Origin: JBPOHE01 sp052035915 | GTDB taxonomy: Bacteria; Pseudomonadota; Gammaproteobacteria; Chromatiales; Chromatiaceae | Assembly (NCBI GenBank): GCA_052035915.1 | Contig: JBPOHE010000009.1 | Location: 1-6,137 of the forward strand | Direction: 5' to 3' | Length of the DNA stretch: 6,137 bases | Shown here: in pieces, positions 1-5,344 of the stretch | How the letters are laid out: every line of letters starts with the position of its first letter | How positions within the stretch are numbered: position 1 is the stretch's first letter | The notes under the pieces: model-generated | Told to the model about the DNA's origin: nothing | The model's input: only the letters and a program-made list of their open reading frames with translations | Database searches by the model: none | Program-made: the position numbers and the translations under genes

Positions 1-27
1 TCTCTACGGTTGTCGTCACTCTCTCCG

Positions 28-47
28 GTAGCCTCCTTTCAGGCTAC
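28..47. repeat. Perfect 7-bp hairpin at the left edge
   Basis: GTAGCCT (28-34) and AGGCTAC (41-47) are exact reverse complements around a 6-base loop. Neither side has a run of T, so it is not a typical intrinsic terminator in either direction. It lies in a gene-free stretch cut by the window edge. Read on the minus strand it starts with GTAG like the REP-like repeats nearby, but its stem sequence is unrelated to theirs. Its role is unknown. Confidence 0.5.
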
Positions 48-74
48 AAGTCTTGGCCCATGCCGGGCACACTA

Positions 75-108
75 GGGCGCAATACGGCTTACGCCTATTG
101 CGCCCTAC
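75..108 (-). repeat. REP-like palindromic repeat, copy A
   Basis: Read on the minus strand, this begins with GTAG and folds as a hairpin. A 10-bp outer stem (75-84 with 96-105) and a 3-bp inner stem (86-88 with 93-95) are separated by one unpaired base (85). The loop is four bases, GTAA in minus sense, which fits the GNRA type. The outer stem can gain two more pairs (74 with 106, 73 with 107). A GTAG tetranucleotide before an imperfect hairpin is the hallmark of bacterial REP elements, which RAYT-type (REP-associated tyrosine) transposases mobilise. No such transposase is in this window. The closest relative here is copy C at 332-364. Confidence 0.75.
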
Positions 109-154
109 TTGGCTGCCGTGGCTCCCGGGCATGCGTACTTTTACCCGGTTTCTC

Positions 155-214
155 GTTCTCTCAGGGAGAACAATAAACGATAGTAATAAGCTGTTGTTCT
201 CTAAATAAGAACAA
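155..214. repeat. Cluster of overlapping alternative hairpins
   Basis: Four short segments can pair in competing ways. GTTCTC (155-160) pairs with GAGAAC (166-171). GAGAACAA (166-173) also pairs with TTGTTCTC (194-201). TTGTTCT (194-200) also pairs with AGAACAA (208-214). The 1:2, 2:3 and 3:4 pairings are mutually exclusive, the geometry seen in attenuators, but the stretch lies 3' of tatC with no gene placed to be controlled. It is visibly more AT-rich than its surroundings. It may be leftover inverted repeats or part of a small RNA; I assign no function. Confidence 0.5.
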
Positions 215-279
215 AGAATGCCCATTTCCGGTCGATGCCCGGGCCTTGGGGAAGACAGGGTTGGTCGGGCAACAAGGCC

Positions 280-309
280 GTAGGGTGCAATAGCGAAGCG
301 TATTACACC
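280..309 (+). repeat. REP-like palindromic repeat, copy B
   Basis: GTAG (280-283) is followed by a hairpin. The outer stem pairs 284-292 with 301-309, with one mismatch (C288 against A305). The inner stem pairs GC (293-294) with GC (298-299) around a GAA loop, and G300 is unpaired. The unpaired G sits in the same place as in copies A and C. At the third stem pair this copy has T-A where copies A and C have C-G, a compensatory difference that favours a conserved fold. It forms an inverted pair with copy C. Confidence 0.75.
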
Positions 310-331
310 GCATGATCATATTCTCCCATTT

Positions 332-364
332 GGCGCAATACGGCTTGCGCCTATTGCGCCCTAC
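332..364 (-). repeat. REP-like palindromic repeat, copy C
   Basis: In minus sense this starts with GTAG (364-361) and folds into a 9-bp outer stem (332-340 with 352-360), one unpaired base (341), a 3-bp inner stem (342-344 with 349-351) and a GCAA loop. It is nearly identical to copy A, and the similarity continues past the GTAG: plus-strand 361-373 matches 105-117 at 11 of 13 bases. It lies 36 bases past the tatC stop codon and is the first strong hairpin in the his-tat transcript after the last gene. It could protect or help end that mRNA, though no T-run follows. Confidence 0.75.
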
Positions 365-399
365 CTGCCTGCCTGAACAAGCACTCGCCATTCACCGCA

Positions 400-1566
400 T
401 CAATGGTCGAGCTGATCGAGGATGTTCCGCGCCACCATGCGTTGATCGGCGTCGCCCAGTTCGAGCACCGACATGAGGATCTGACGGGCGCCGGCAACGT
501 CACCCTGTTCGCGCCGCTGTTGCACCTGGCGCAACAAGGCCTCGACCCGTTGCTGCCTGGCTTGTTTCTCGGCCTCTTCCCCGGCCTCGATGGCGTCGAG
601 TTCGGCGTCCATCTCCTCGGGGGTCAGGGGCACGAAGCGCCCGGGTTCATGGATGTCGCCCGGTTCGAGTTCGGCCCCCACCAGGACCTTACCGGACGAA
701 CCGCCCGGAGATGGCGGAGACGGCGGCATCGGCGTGGTGGCCGGAGAGGCCGGTGGGGAGGTCCGGGACAGCGAGGTGCCCCCGGGCGGGGGATGATCAT
801 TGGGCGGCGAGGCTGGCTCATTCTGCTCACGGTACTTGAGCAGGAGCCTGGAGCAATAGACCCCGACCTCGAACAGCAGCCACATGGGGATCGCCAGCAT
901 GGTCTGGGACAAAACATCCGGCGGCGTCAGCACGGCGCCGACCAGAAAGGCGCCGACGATCACATAGGGGCGCTTGGCGATGAGGTCATCCGGGGTCACG
1001 ACGCCGGTCCAGACCAGCAACACCGTGGCCACGGGCACCTCGAAGGCGACACCAAAGGCGAAAAACAGCGTCAGCACAAAGTCGAGGTACTTGCTGATGT
1101 CGGTCATCACCGCCACGCCATCCGGGGTGGTGGCGACAAAAAAGCCGAACACCACCGGAAAGACGGCGAAATAGGCAAAGGCCATGCCCAGGTAATAAAG
1201 CCCGGCGCTGGACACCACCAAGGGGAGGACCAGCTTGCGCTCGTGCTTATAGAGACCCGGGGCGATGAAGGCCCAGATCTGGGAGAGCAGGAAGGGAACC
1301 GCCAGGAAGACCGCGACGATCAGGGTGGTCTTGAAGGGGGTCAGGAAGGGGGCCGCCACCTCGGTGGCGATCATGCTGCTGCCGGCGGGCAGAAGCCGCA
1401 TCAGGGGGGTCGCCAGGGCGGTGTAAATGGGATTGGCCCAGGGCAACAGGAGGATACAAAGCCCCAAGATCGCCAATACCATCCGCAGCAGGCGCGAGCG
1501 CAGCTCGATGAGGTGGGAGAGGAAGGGTTGTTCCCGATCTTGTTCGGGTCCGGCGGCAAGACTCAT
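400..1566 (-). CDS. tatC: Sec-independent (twin-arginine) translocase subunit TatC, with long C-terminal extension
   Basis: TatC is the multi-spanning inner-membrane core of the Tat system and, with TatB, recognises twin-arginine signal peptides. Residues 1-249 align by eye with E. coli TatC throughout: HLIELR at 18-23, MIAT at 65-68, WAFIAPGLYKHER at 98-110, FEVPVA at 175-180, TPPDVLSQ at 214-221. E21 and E109 match the E. coli signal-binding glutamates E15 and E103. Six membrane segments lie near 28-43, 79-102, 115-137, 160-186, 200-213 and 219-240. The protein has 388 residues, against about 250 usually. The extra part is a Pro/Ser/Thr-rich linker (251-290) and an acidic, charged helical tail (about 292-388) whose end resembles the FimV C-terminal motif. 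The ATG overlaps the tatB stop as ATGA, so translation is probably coupled. It is the last gene of the operon; the stop codon is TGA. Confidence 0.95.
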   Translation of the reverse strand: MSLAAGPEQDREQPFLSHLIELRSRLLRMVLAILGLCILLLPWANPIYTALATPLMRLLPAGSSMIATEVAAPFLTPFKTTLIVAVFLAVPFLLSQIWAFIAPGLYKHERKLVLPLVVSSAGLYYLGMAFAYFAVFPVVFGFFVATTPDGVAVMTDISKYLDFVLTLFFAFGVAFEVPVATVLLVWTGVVTPDDLIAKRPYVIVGAFLVGAVLTPPDVLSQTMLAIPMWLLFEVGVYCSRLLLKYREQNEPASPPNDHPPPGGTSLSRTSPPASPATTPMPPSPPSPGGSSGKVLVGAELEPGDIHEPGRFVPLTPEEMDAELDAIEAGEEAEKQARQQRVEALLRQVQQRREQGDVAGARQILMSVLELGDADQRMVARNILDQLDH

Positions 1567-1937
1567 CCGGCCAGGTCGCCTTTGCCCCGGGGTTCCGTGT
1601 CCGTGGACGGCCCCGGTCCAGGAGGTTCCGCGGGATGGACCATGGAGGTCGGCTGGGTATCGGCGAGGGGATCGATGAAACCCCGCCGCAGACTTGAGCC
1701 CGTCTCCTCGATCATCTGTTGCAACTCCGGCAACTTGGCCTGCTCATCCAGGATACGCTTGAGTTCCTCCGCCTTGATCTCCCGCTCGATCTCGGTCTTG
1801 ACCGCGCCGACGAAATGGCGCGCCTTGCCGATCCAACGTCCGGCGGTGCGCGCCAGCTCGGGCAACCGCTCGGGCCCCACCACGATCAGCGCCACCAGGG
1901 CCACCAGCAACAACTCGGAAAAACCGACATCGAACAT
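1563..1937 (-). CDS. tatB: Sec-independent translocase subunit TatB
   Basis: TatB pairs with TatC to form the receptor complex for twin-arginine signal peptides. The 124-residue product begins MFDVGFSELLLV and has the family plan: a short N-terminal membrane helix (about 5-20) with conserved E8, a Gly-Pro hinge (GPERLPE, from G21), an amphipathic helix (about 24-75) and a disordered Pro/Gly-rich tail. The MFD(I/V)GF start and GPxRLP hinge mark it as TatB rather than TatA, which has FGTKKL. It is shorter than E. coli TatB (171 residues), the difference lying in the variable tail. A 73-base gap separates it from tatA, and it overlaps tatC by four bases. I see no convincing Shine-Dalgarno sequence before the ATG; the best candidate is the weak GACGGG about 10 bases upstream. 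Confidence 0.93.
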   Translation of the reverse strand: MFDVGFSELLLVALVALIVVGPERLPELARTAGRWIGKARHFVGAVKTEIEREIKAEELKRILDEQAKLPELQQMIEETGSSLRRGFIDPLADTQPTSMVHPAEPPGPGPSTDTEPRGKGDLAG

Positions 1938-2010
1938 GGCTTAGCCCGTCATTCTGTGGGAGGCCGACCCGGGTTGACGGCGCGAAAAGGGCGGATGCCC
2001 GCGCCCATCC

Positions 2011-2286
2011 TCAGACCTTGGGACCTTCCCGTGAGGTCACCTGACCTTCGATCACCCGGCCGCCTTCCCCCTGATTCGGGTTGTTGGCGACCTTGGAGGG
2101 ATCGGCGGCCCGGGCGGCCTCGTCACGCGCCGCTTCTTCCTCGCCTTCCTTCATGGACGAGCGAAAGCTTTTGATGGCGCTGCCAAGATCGGTGCCGATG
2201 TCGCGCAGCTTTTTGGTGCCGAACAACAACACAACGATCAGCAGAACCACCAACCAATGCCAAATGGAGCCGATGCCAGAACCCAT
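2011..2286 (-). CDS. tatA: Sec-independent translocase subunit TatA
   Basis: TatA oligomerises at the TatBC receptor to form the transport path for folded proteins. The 91-residue product has a short N-terminal membrane helix (about 5-21), the signature FGTKKL hinge at 22-27, an amphipathic helix (about 28-47, with LGSAIKSF) and an acidic, hydrophilic tail. Length and motifs match E. coli TatA/TatE. The ATG is preceded by GGAG about 8 bases upstream, a good ribosome binding site, and no alternative start is needed. It lies 75 bases after hisE, a larger gap than those inside hisA-hisE, so the tat genes may have some independent expression. I could not identify a clear promoter there. Confidence 0.94.
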   Translation of the reverse strand: MGSGIGSIWHWLVVLLIVVLLFGTKKLRDIGTDLGSAIKSFRSSMKEGEEEAARDEAARAADPSKVANNPNQGEGGRVIEGQVTSREGPKV

Positions 2287-2327
2287 GGTGTCACTCCGAA
2301 CGCAAAACCAAGTTATTGAGATGGTTG

Positions 2328-2341
2328 CCCCTCGAAAGGGG
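2328..2341 (-). other. Small UUCG-loop hairpin between hisE and tatA
   Basis: In the transcribed (minus) sense, CCCCT pairs with AGGGG around a TTCG loop, 20 bases after the hisE stop codon. The UUCG tetraloop makes a short stem unusually stable. No T-run follows, so it is unlikely to be a full intrinsic terminator. It could act as an mRNA processing or stability boundary between the his and tat parts of the transcript; that is inference. Confidence 0.4.
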
Positions 2342-2361
2342 ATCAGGGAGAGCCGGAACAG

Positions 2362-2721
2362 CTAACCTCCGCCACGCGAGGCCTTTTCCGTCAACCCGGA
2401 CAGGCCGAAACGGCGATCCAACTCGGCCAGCACGGCCTCTGGGCCCAACCCCTGGTGGGCCAACAACACCAAGCTATGAAACCACAAGTCGGTGGTTTCA
2501 TAAACCAGCTTGCCGGGATCGCCACCCTTGGCGGCGAGGATGGTTTCGATCGCCTCCTCGCCAAGCTTTTTCAGGATTTCGTCCAGACCCTTGCGATACA
2601 GCCGCGCCACATAGGAGACCTCGGGGTCGGCCTGCTTGCGTTGTTCGAGGACCTCGGCCAACTGCTCCAGGATCAGAGACCCTTCCCGTCCGGTCAAGGA
2701 CGACTCCCCGCCCTCAGCCAT
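2362..2721 (-). CDS. hisE: Phosphoribosyl-ATP pyrophosphohydrolase (PRA-PH)
   Basis: HisE removes pyrophosphate from phosphoribosyl-ATP, giving phosphoribosyl-AMP, the second step of histidine biosynthesis. The 119-residue protein has the all-helical MazG-like fold motif with its metal-binding acids: E56-x2-E59 in KKLGEEAIE, then E75-x2-D78 in YETTDLWFH. The same frame is open for 79 codons further upstream (to 2958), but that part lies inside hisI in another frame and reads as low-quality Arg/Ser/Trp-rich sequence. I therefore chose the ATG at 2721, which overlaps the end of hisI by 8 bases and suggests coupled translation. In E. coli the activity is fused with HisI; here it is a separate protein. 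The last residues (KASRGGG) are variable tail. Confidence 0.92.
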   Translation of the reverse strand: MAEGGESSLTGREGSLILEQLAEVLEQRKQADPEVSYVARLYRKGLDEILKKLGEEAIETILAAKGGDPGKLVYETTDLWFHSLVLLAHQGLGPEAVLAELDRRFGLSGLTEKASRGGG

Positions 2722-3100
2722 AGATCTCACGGGGATCCTTGAGCACCGGCTCCACCTCGACCCAAACGCCATCCCGCAATTCGCGGAAGAAACAATGGTG
2801 TCGACCGGTATGACAGGCGATACCGCCCTTCTGTTCCACCTCCAGCAGCACCACGTCACCGTCGCAATCGAGGCGGATGGCGTGCACCACCTGTTCATGC
2901 CCCGAGGACTCGCCCTTGTGCCAGAGCTTGCCCCGGGAACGGGACCAATAAACCGCATGGCCGGTTTCCTGGGTCAACTTGAGGGACTCGCGATTCATCC
3001 AGGCCAGCATGAGGATGGTGCCGCTGCCATGTTCCTGGGCGATGGCGGCGACCAGGCCCCGCTCATCCCACTTGATGCCGTCCAGCCAATCATCGCTCAT
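2714..3100 (-). CDS. hisI: Phosphoribosyl-AMP cyclohydrolase (PRA-CH)
   Basis: HisI opens the adenine ring of phosphoribosyl-AMP to give ProFAR, the third step of the pathway. The 128-residue product shows the family blocks: LMLAWMNRESL (30-40), YWSRSRGKLWHKGESSGH (51-68), the Mg-binding DCDGD (D78, D80, D82) and ACHTGRHHCFF (95-105). C79, C96 and C103 correspond to the zinc ligands known for the family. The start at 3100 has a strong GGAGGT ribosome binding site 6 bases upstream and overlaps the hisF stop by four bases (ATGA). The open frame continues into hisF, but that upstream part is only a shadow frame rich in Arg and Gly. No HisE domain is fused to it; hisE follows as its own gene. Confidence 0.94.
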   Translation of the reverse strand: MSDDWLDGIKWDERGLVAAIAQEHGSGTILMLAWMNRESLKLTQETGHAVYWSRSRGKLWHKGESSGHEQVVHAIRLDCDGDVVLLEVEQKGGIACHTGRHHCFFRELRDGVWVEVEPVLKDPREIYG

Positions 3101-3867
3101 AACCTGACCTCCACGCCTCGCTCGGCCATGTAGTGCTTGGCCGCGCCGATGCTGTATTCGGCGAAGTGAAAGATGCTCGCGGCCAGGACCGCGTCCGCGC
3201 CACCCAGTTGCACCCCATCGACCAGGTGCTGGAGATTGCCCACGCCGCCGGAGGCGATGACCGGGATGGAAACCGCCTCGCTGACCGCCCGGGTCAGGGA
3301 CAGATCGAAGCCCTCCTTGGTACCGTCGCGATCCATGCTGGTGAGCAGGATCTCCCCGGCACCGTAGTCCGCCATGCGTCGCGCCCAATCCAGGGCATCC
3401 AGGCCGGTGGGCTTGCGCCCGCCATGGGTGAAGATCTCCCAGCGCAGGGGGGCTTCGGGCGGGCTGACGCGCTTGGCGTCGATGGCCACCACGATGCACT
3501 GGGAACCGAAGCGGTCGGTGGCCTCGCGCACGAACTCGGGGCGGAAGACGGCGGCGGTGTTGATCGCCACCTTGTCCGCCCCGGCGTTCAGCATGCGCCG
3601 CACGTCCTCGGCGGTACGGATACCGCCGCCGACGGTGAGGGGGATGAAGACCTGACTGGCCACCGCCTCGACCACGTGCACCATGGTCTCCCGATCGTCG
3701 GAGCTGGCGGTGATGTCGAGGAAGGTGATCTCGTCGGCCCCTTCGAGGTCGTAGCGCCGTGCCACTTCGACCGGATCGCCGGCGTCGCGGATGTCGACGA
3801 ATTTGACCCCCTTGACCACCCGACCCCGATCCACGTCCAGGCAGGGGATGATGCGTTTGGCTAACAT
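3097..3867 (-). CDS. hisF: Imidazole glycerol phosphate synthase, cyclase subunit HisF
   Basis: HisF is the synthase half of IGP synthase. It uses ammonia delivered by HisH to turn PRFAR into imidazole glycerol phosphate and AICAR, the latter feeding purine synthesis. The 256-residue product is a (beta-alpha)8 barrel of normal family length. The catalytic acids are at the canonical numbers D11 (PCLDVD) and D130 (VAIDAKR). Phosphate-binding loops are visible as VGGGIRT (79-85) and IASGGVGN (204-211). The ATG at 3867 gives the expected MLAKRIIPCLDV start and overlaps the end of hisA by 7 bases; AAAGG lies about 12 bases upstream. The frame is open further upstream into hisA, but that part does not look like protein. 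Confidence 0.96.
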   Translation of the reverse strand: MLAKRIIPCLDVDRGRVVKGVKFVDIRDAGDPVEVARRYDLEGADEITFLDITASSDDRETMVHVVEAVASQVFIPLTVGGGIRTAEDVRRMLNAGADKVAINTAAVFRPEFVREATDRFGSQCIVVAIDAKRVSPPEAPLRWEIFTHGGRKPTGLDALDWARRMADYGAGEILLTSMDRDGTKEGFDLSLTRAVSEAVSIPVIASGGVGNLQHLVDGVQLGGADAVLAASIFHFAEYSIGAAKHYMAERGVEVRL

Positions 3868-4592
3868 TGATCGGCCAACCTTTGTCCAGCGGCGAAATCC
3901 AGGGTGCCGGCATAGATCGCCCGCCCGGTGATGGCGCCCATCACCCCACTGGCCTGGAGAGCGCACAAGGCCCGGATATCCTCGATATCGGTAATCCCCC
4001 CGGAGGCAATGACCGGGATCGAGATCGCCTCCGCCAGGGCCTTGGTCGCCTCCAGATTGGGGCCGCTCAACATGCCGTCCCGTCCGATGTCGGTATAGAC
4101 CAGGGCGCTGGCCCCGGACTGTTCGAAGCGTCGCGCCAGCTCCTCCACCCGGTGTTCGGTGAGAGTGGCCCAACCGTCGATCGCCACCCAGCCGTCCTTG
4201 GCGTCCAAGCCGACGATGATGTGACCGGGAAAGCGCCGGCAGGCCAGCTCGACAAAACCGGGGTCGTGGACGGCCCGGGTGCCGATGATGGCAAAGCCGA
4301 CTCCGGCCTCCAGATAGGCCGCGATACCGGCCTCGTCGCGGAGGCCACCGCCGACCTGGATGGGAATCCCGGGATGGGCCTTGGCGATGGCGCGGATAAC
4401 CCCGGCATTGACGGGAGCGCCGGCGAAGGCGCCGTTCAGATCCACCAAGTGGAGACGACGCGCGCCCAGGCCCACCCAGCGGTCGGCCATGGCGACCGGA
4501 TCATCGGAAAAGACCGTCTCGTCTTCCATGCGACCCTGGCGGAGTCGCACGCACCGACCATCCTTGAGGTCGATCGCCGGGATCAACAACAT
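3861..4592 (-). CDS. hisA: ProFAR isomerase HisA
   Basis: HisA isomerises ProFAR to PRFAR by an Amadori rearrangement, supplying the substrate of HisF. The 243-residue (beta-alpha)8 barrel starts MLLIPAIDLKDG, with catalytic D8. D130 (VGLDAKDGW) and T167 (YTDIGRDG) match the other active-site positions known in Thermotoga HisA. Phosphate loops are visible at VGGGLRD (80-86) and IASGGITD (195-202). HisA and HisF are ancient paralogs, and the octapeptide IPVIASGG is identical in both here (HisA 192-199, HisF 201-208). The ATG has GAGAGG about 7 bases upstream. The gap to hisH is 68 bases and contains only a 5-bp stem (CAAGG/CCTTG). Confidence 0.96.
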   Translation of the reverse strand: MLLIPAIDLKDGRCVRLRQGRMEDETVFSDDPVAMADRWVGLGARRLHLVDLNGAFAGAPVNAGVIRAIAKAHPGIPIQVGGGLRDEAGIAAYLEAGVGFAIIGTRAVHDPGFVELACRRFPGHIIVGLDAKDGWVAIDGWATLTEHRVEELARRFEQSGASALVYTDIGRDGMLSGPNLEATKALAEAISIPVIASGGITDIEDIRALCALQASGVMGAITGRAIYAGTLDFAAGQRLADQC

Positions 4593-4660
4593 GCTTTACC
4601 TCTCTTTTGCCGGAACCAAGGCCGGCCCTTGAGATGGATTCGCCCCATGACCACCGCGCC

Positions 4661-5317
4661 TCAGATCTCTTGCCGTGGTCGCCAGCTCAGGAAGTTACGC
4701 AACAGGGTCAGGCCCCAGTGAGCGCTCTTCTCCGGATGGAACTGGGTGGCAAAGAGATTGCCGCTGGCGATGGCGCTGACGAAACCCACCCCATGCTCGG
4801 TGACCGCGGCTAGGATCTCCCCTTGCTCCGGGACGACAAAATAGCTGTGGACGAAATAAAAGCGGCTGTCTTGAGGAATACCGGACCAGAGCGGATGTGA
4901 CTGCCGCTGCCGCACCTGATTCCAGCCCATATGCGGGATCTTAAGCACTTGGCCGGTGGCATCGAGACAGGGCTGGGGGAAACGTTCCACCCGCCCGGGC
5001 AGGATTTCCAGCAACCTGGTGCCGCCGTTCTCCTCACTGAAGTCCATCAGCACCTGCAAGCCCATGCAGATGCCGAGGAAGGGCTTGCTCGCCGCCGCCT
5101 CGCGCACCGCCAGATTGAGGTGATGCTCGGAGATGGCCGCCATGCAGTCCCGCGCCGCCCCCTGCCCGGGGAACACCACCCGGTCGGCGTCGAGGATCAG
5201 CGCGGGGTCCGAGGTAACCACAACCCGATCACCTGGTTCCGCCACATGCTCGACCGCCTTGGAGACGGAACGGAGGTTGCCCATCCCATAGTCGATCACC
5301 GCGATCACTTGACCCAT
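4661..5317 (-). CDS. hisH: Imidazole glycerol phosphate synthase, glutamine amidotransferase subunit HisH
   Basis: HisH hydrolyses glutamine and passes ammonia through HisF's barrel to the PRFAR site. The 218-residue product is a class I (triad) amidotransferase: nucleophile C84 in LGICMGLQ, then H194 and E196 in FHPEKS. The N-terminal VIDYGMGNLRSV block is typical of HisH. The oxyanion-strand motif reads PGQGA (50-54), where many family members have PGVGA; I believe the Gln form is common in proteobacteria, so I do not treat it as a defect. The ATG has AAGGA about 9 bases upstream. The gene follows hisB after 27 bases, and its partner hisF lies after hisA, the usual arrangement. Confidence 0.96.
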   Translation of the reverse strand: MGQVIAVIDYGMGNLRSVSKAVEHVAEPGDRVVVTSDPALILDADRVVFPGQGAARDCMAAISEHHLNLAVREAAASKPFLGICMGLQVLMDFSEENGGTRLLEILPGRVERFPQPCLDATGQVLKIPHMGWNQVRQRQSHPLWSGIPQDSRFYFVHSYFVVPEQGEILAAVTEHGVGFVSAIASGNLFATQFHPEKSAHWGLTLLRNFLSWRPRQEI

Positions 5318-5344
5318 CCGGTTATTCCTTACCGCCGTGGGGGC

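Larger units (their letters stand above)
1..399. other. Gene-free region 3' of tatC, repeat-rich
   Basis: I see no credible protein-coding gene in these 399 bases. Two short minus-strand frames exist (16-225 and 161-391), but each translates a REP-like hairpin into the same peptide, VGRNRRKPYCA, which marks them as repeat-derived. The region holds the three REP-like repeats, the alternative-hairpin cluster and the left-edge hairpin listed separately. No T-rich intrinsic terminator was found for the his-tat transcript. Confidence 0.7.

Noticed and set aside
332..364. Copy C hairpin as a rho-independent terminator for tatC
   Set aside because: The stem is strong, but the downstream bases in minus sense are AAATGGGAG with no T-run, and the same hairpin occurs as a dispersed repeat.
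16..391. Two short minus-strand frames (16-225 and 161-391) as hypothetical proteins
   Set aside because: Both contain the peptide VGRNRRKPYCA, which is simply the REP-like repeat translated. They have no further protein-like features.
1..399. CRISPR array
   Set aside because: The repeats occur in both orientations, at irregular spacing, and differ in sequence; there are no regular spacers.
403..1944. Long plus-strand open frame (513 codons) antisense to tatC and tatB
   Set aside because: It is a mirror frame caused by high GC at third positions. The translation is dominated by Gly, Gln, His, Asp and Arg with no domain, while the minus strand gives clear TatC and TatB.
2306..2340. Separate sigma-70 promoter before tatA
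   Set aside because: The best pair in minus sense (TTTCGA and TAACTT with 16 bases between) matches the consensus at too few positions to call.
2722..2958. N-terminal extension of HisE to an ATG at 2958
   Set aside because: The added 79 residues overlap hisI in another frame, are Arg/Ser/Trp-rich, and do not resemble HisE.
3133..3864. Plus-strand open frame antisense to hisF
   Set aside because: Same mirror effect. The opposite strand encodes a full-length HisF with all catalytic residues in place.
3867..4721. Plus-strand open frame antisense to hisA
   Set aside because: Composition is Gly/Asp/Gln-rich without motifs, and hisA on the other strand is unambiguous.
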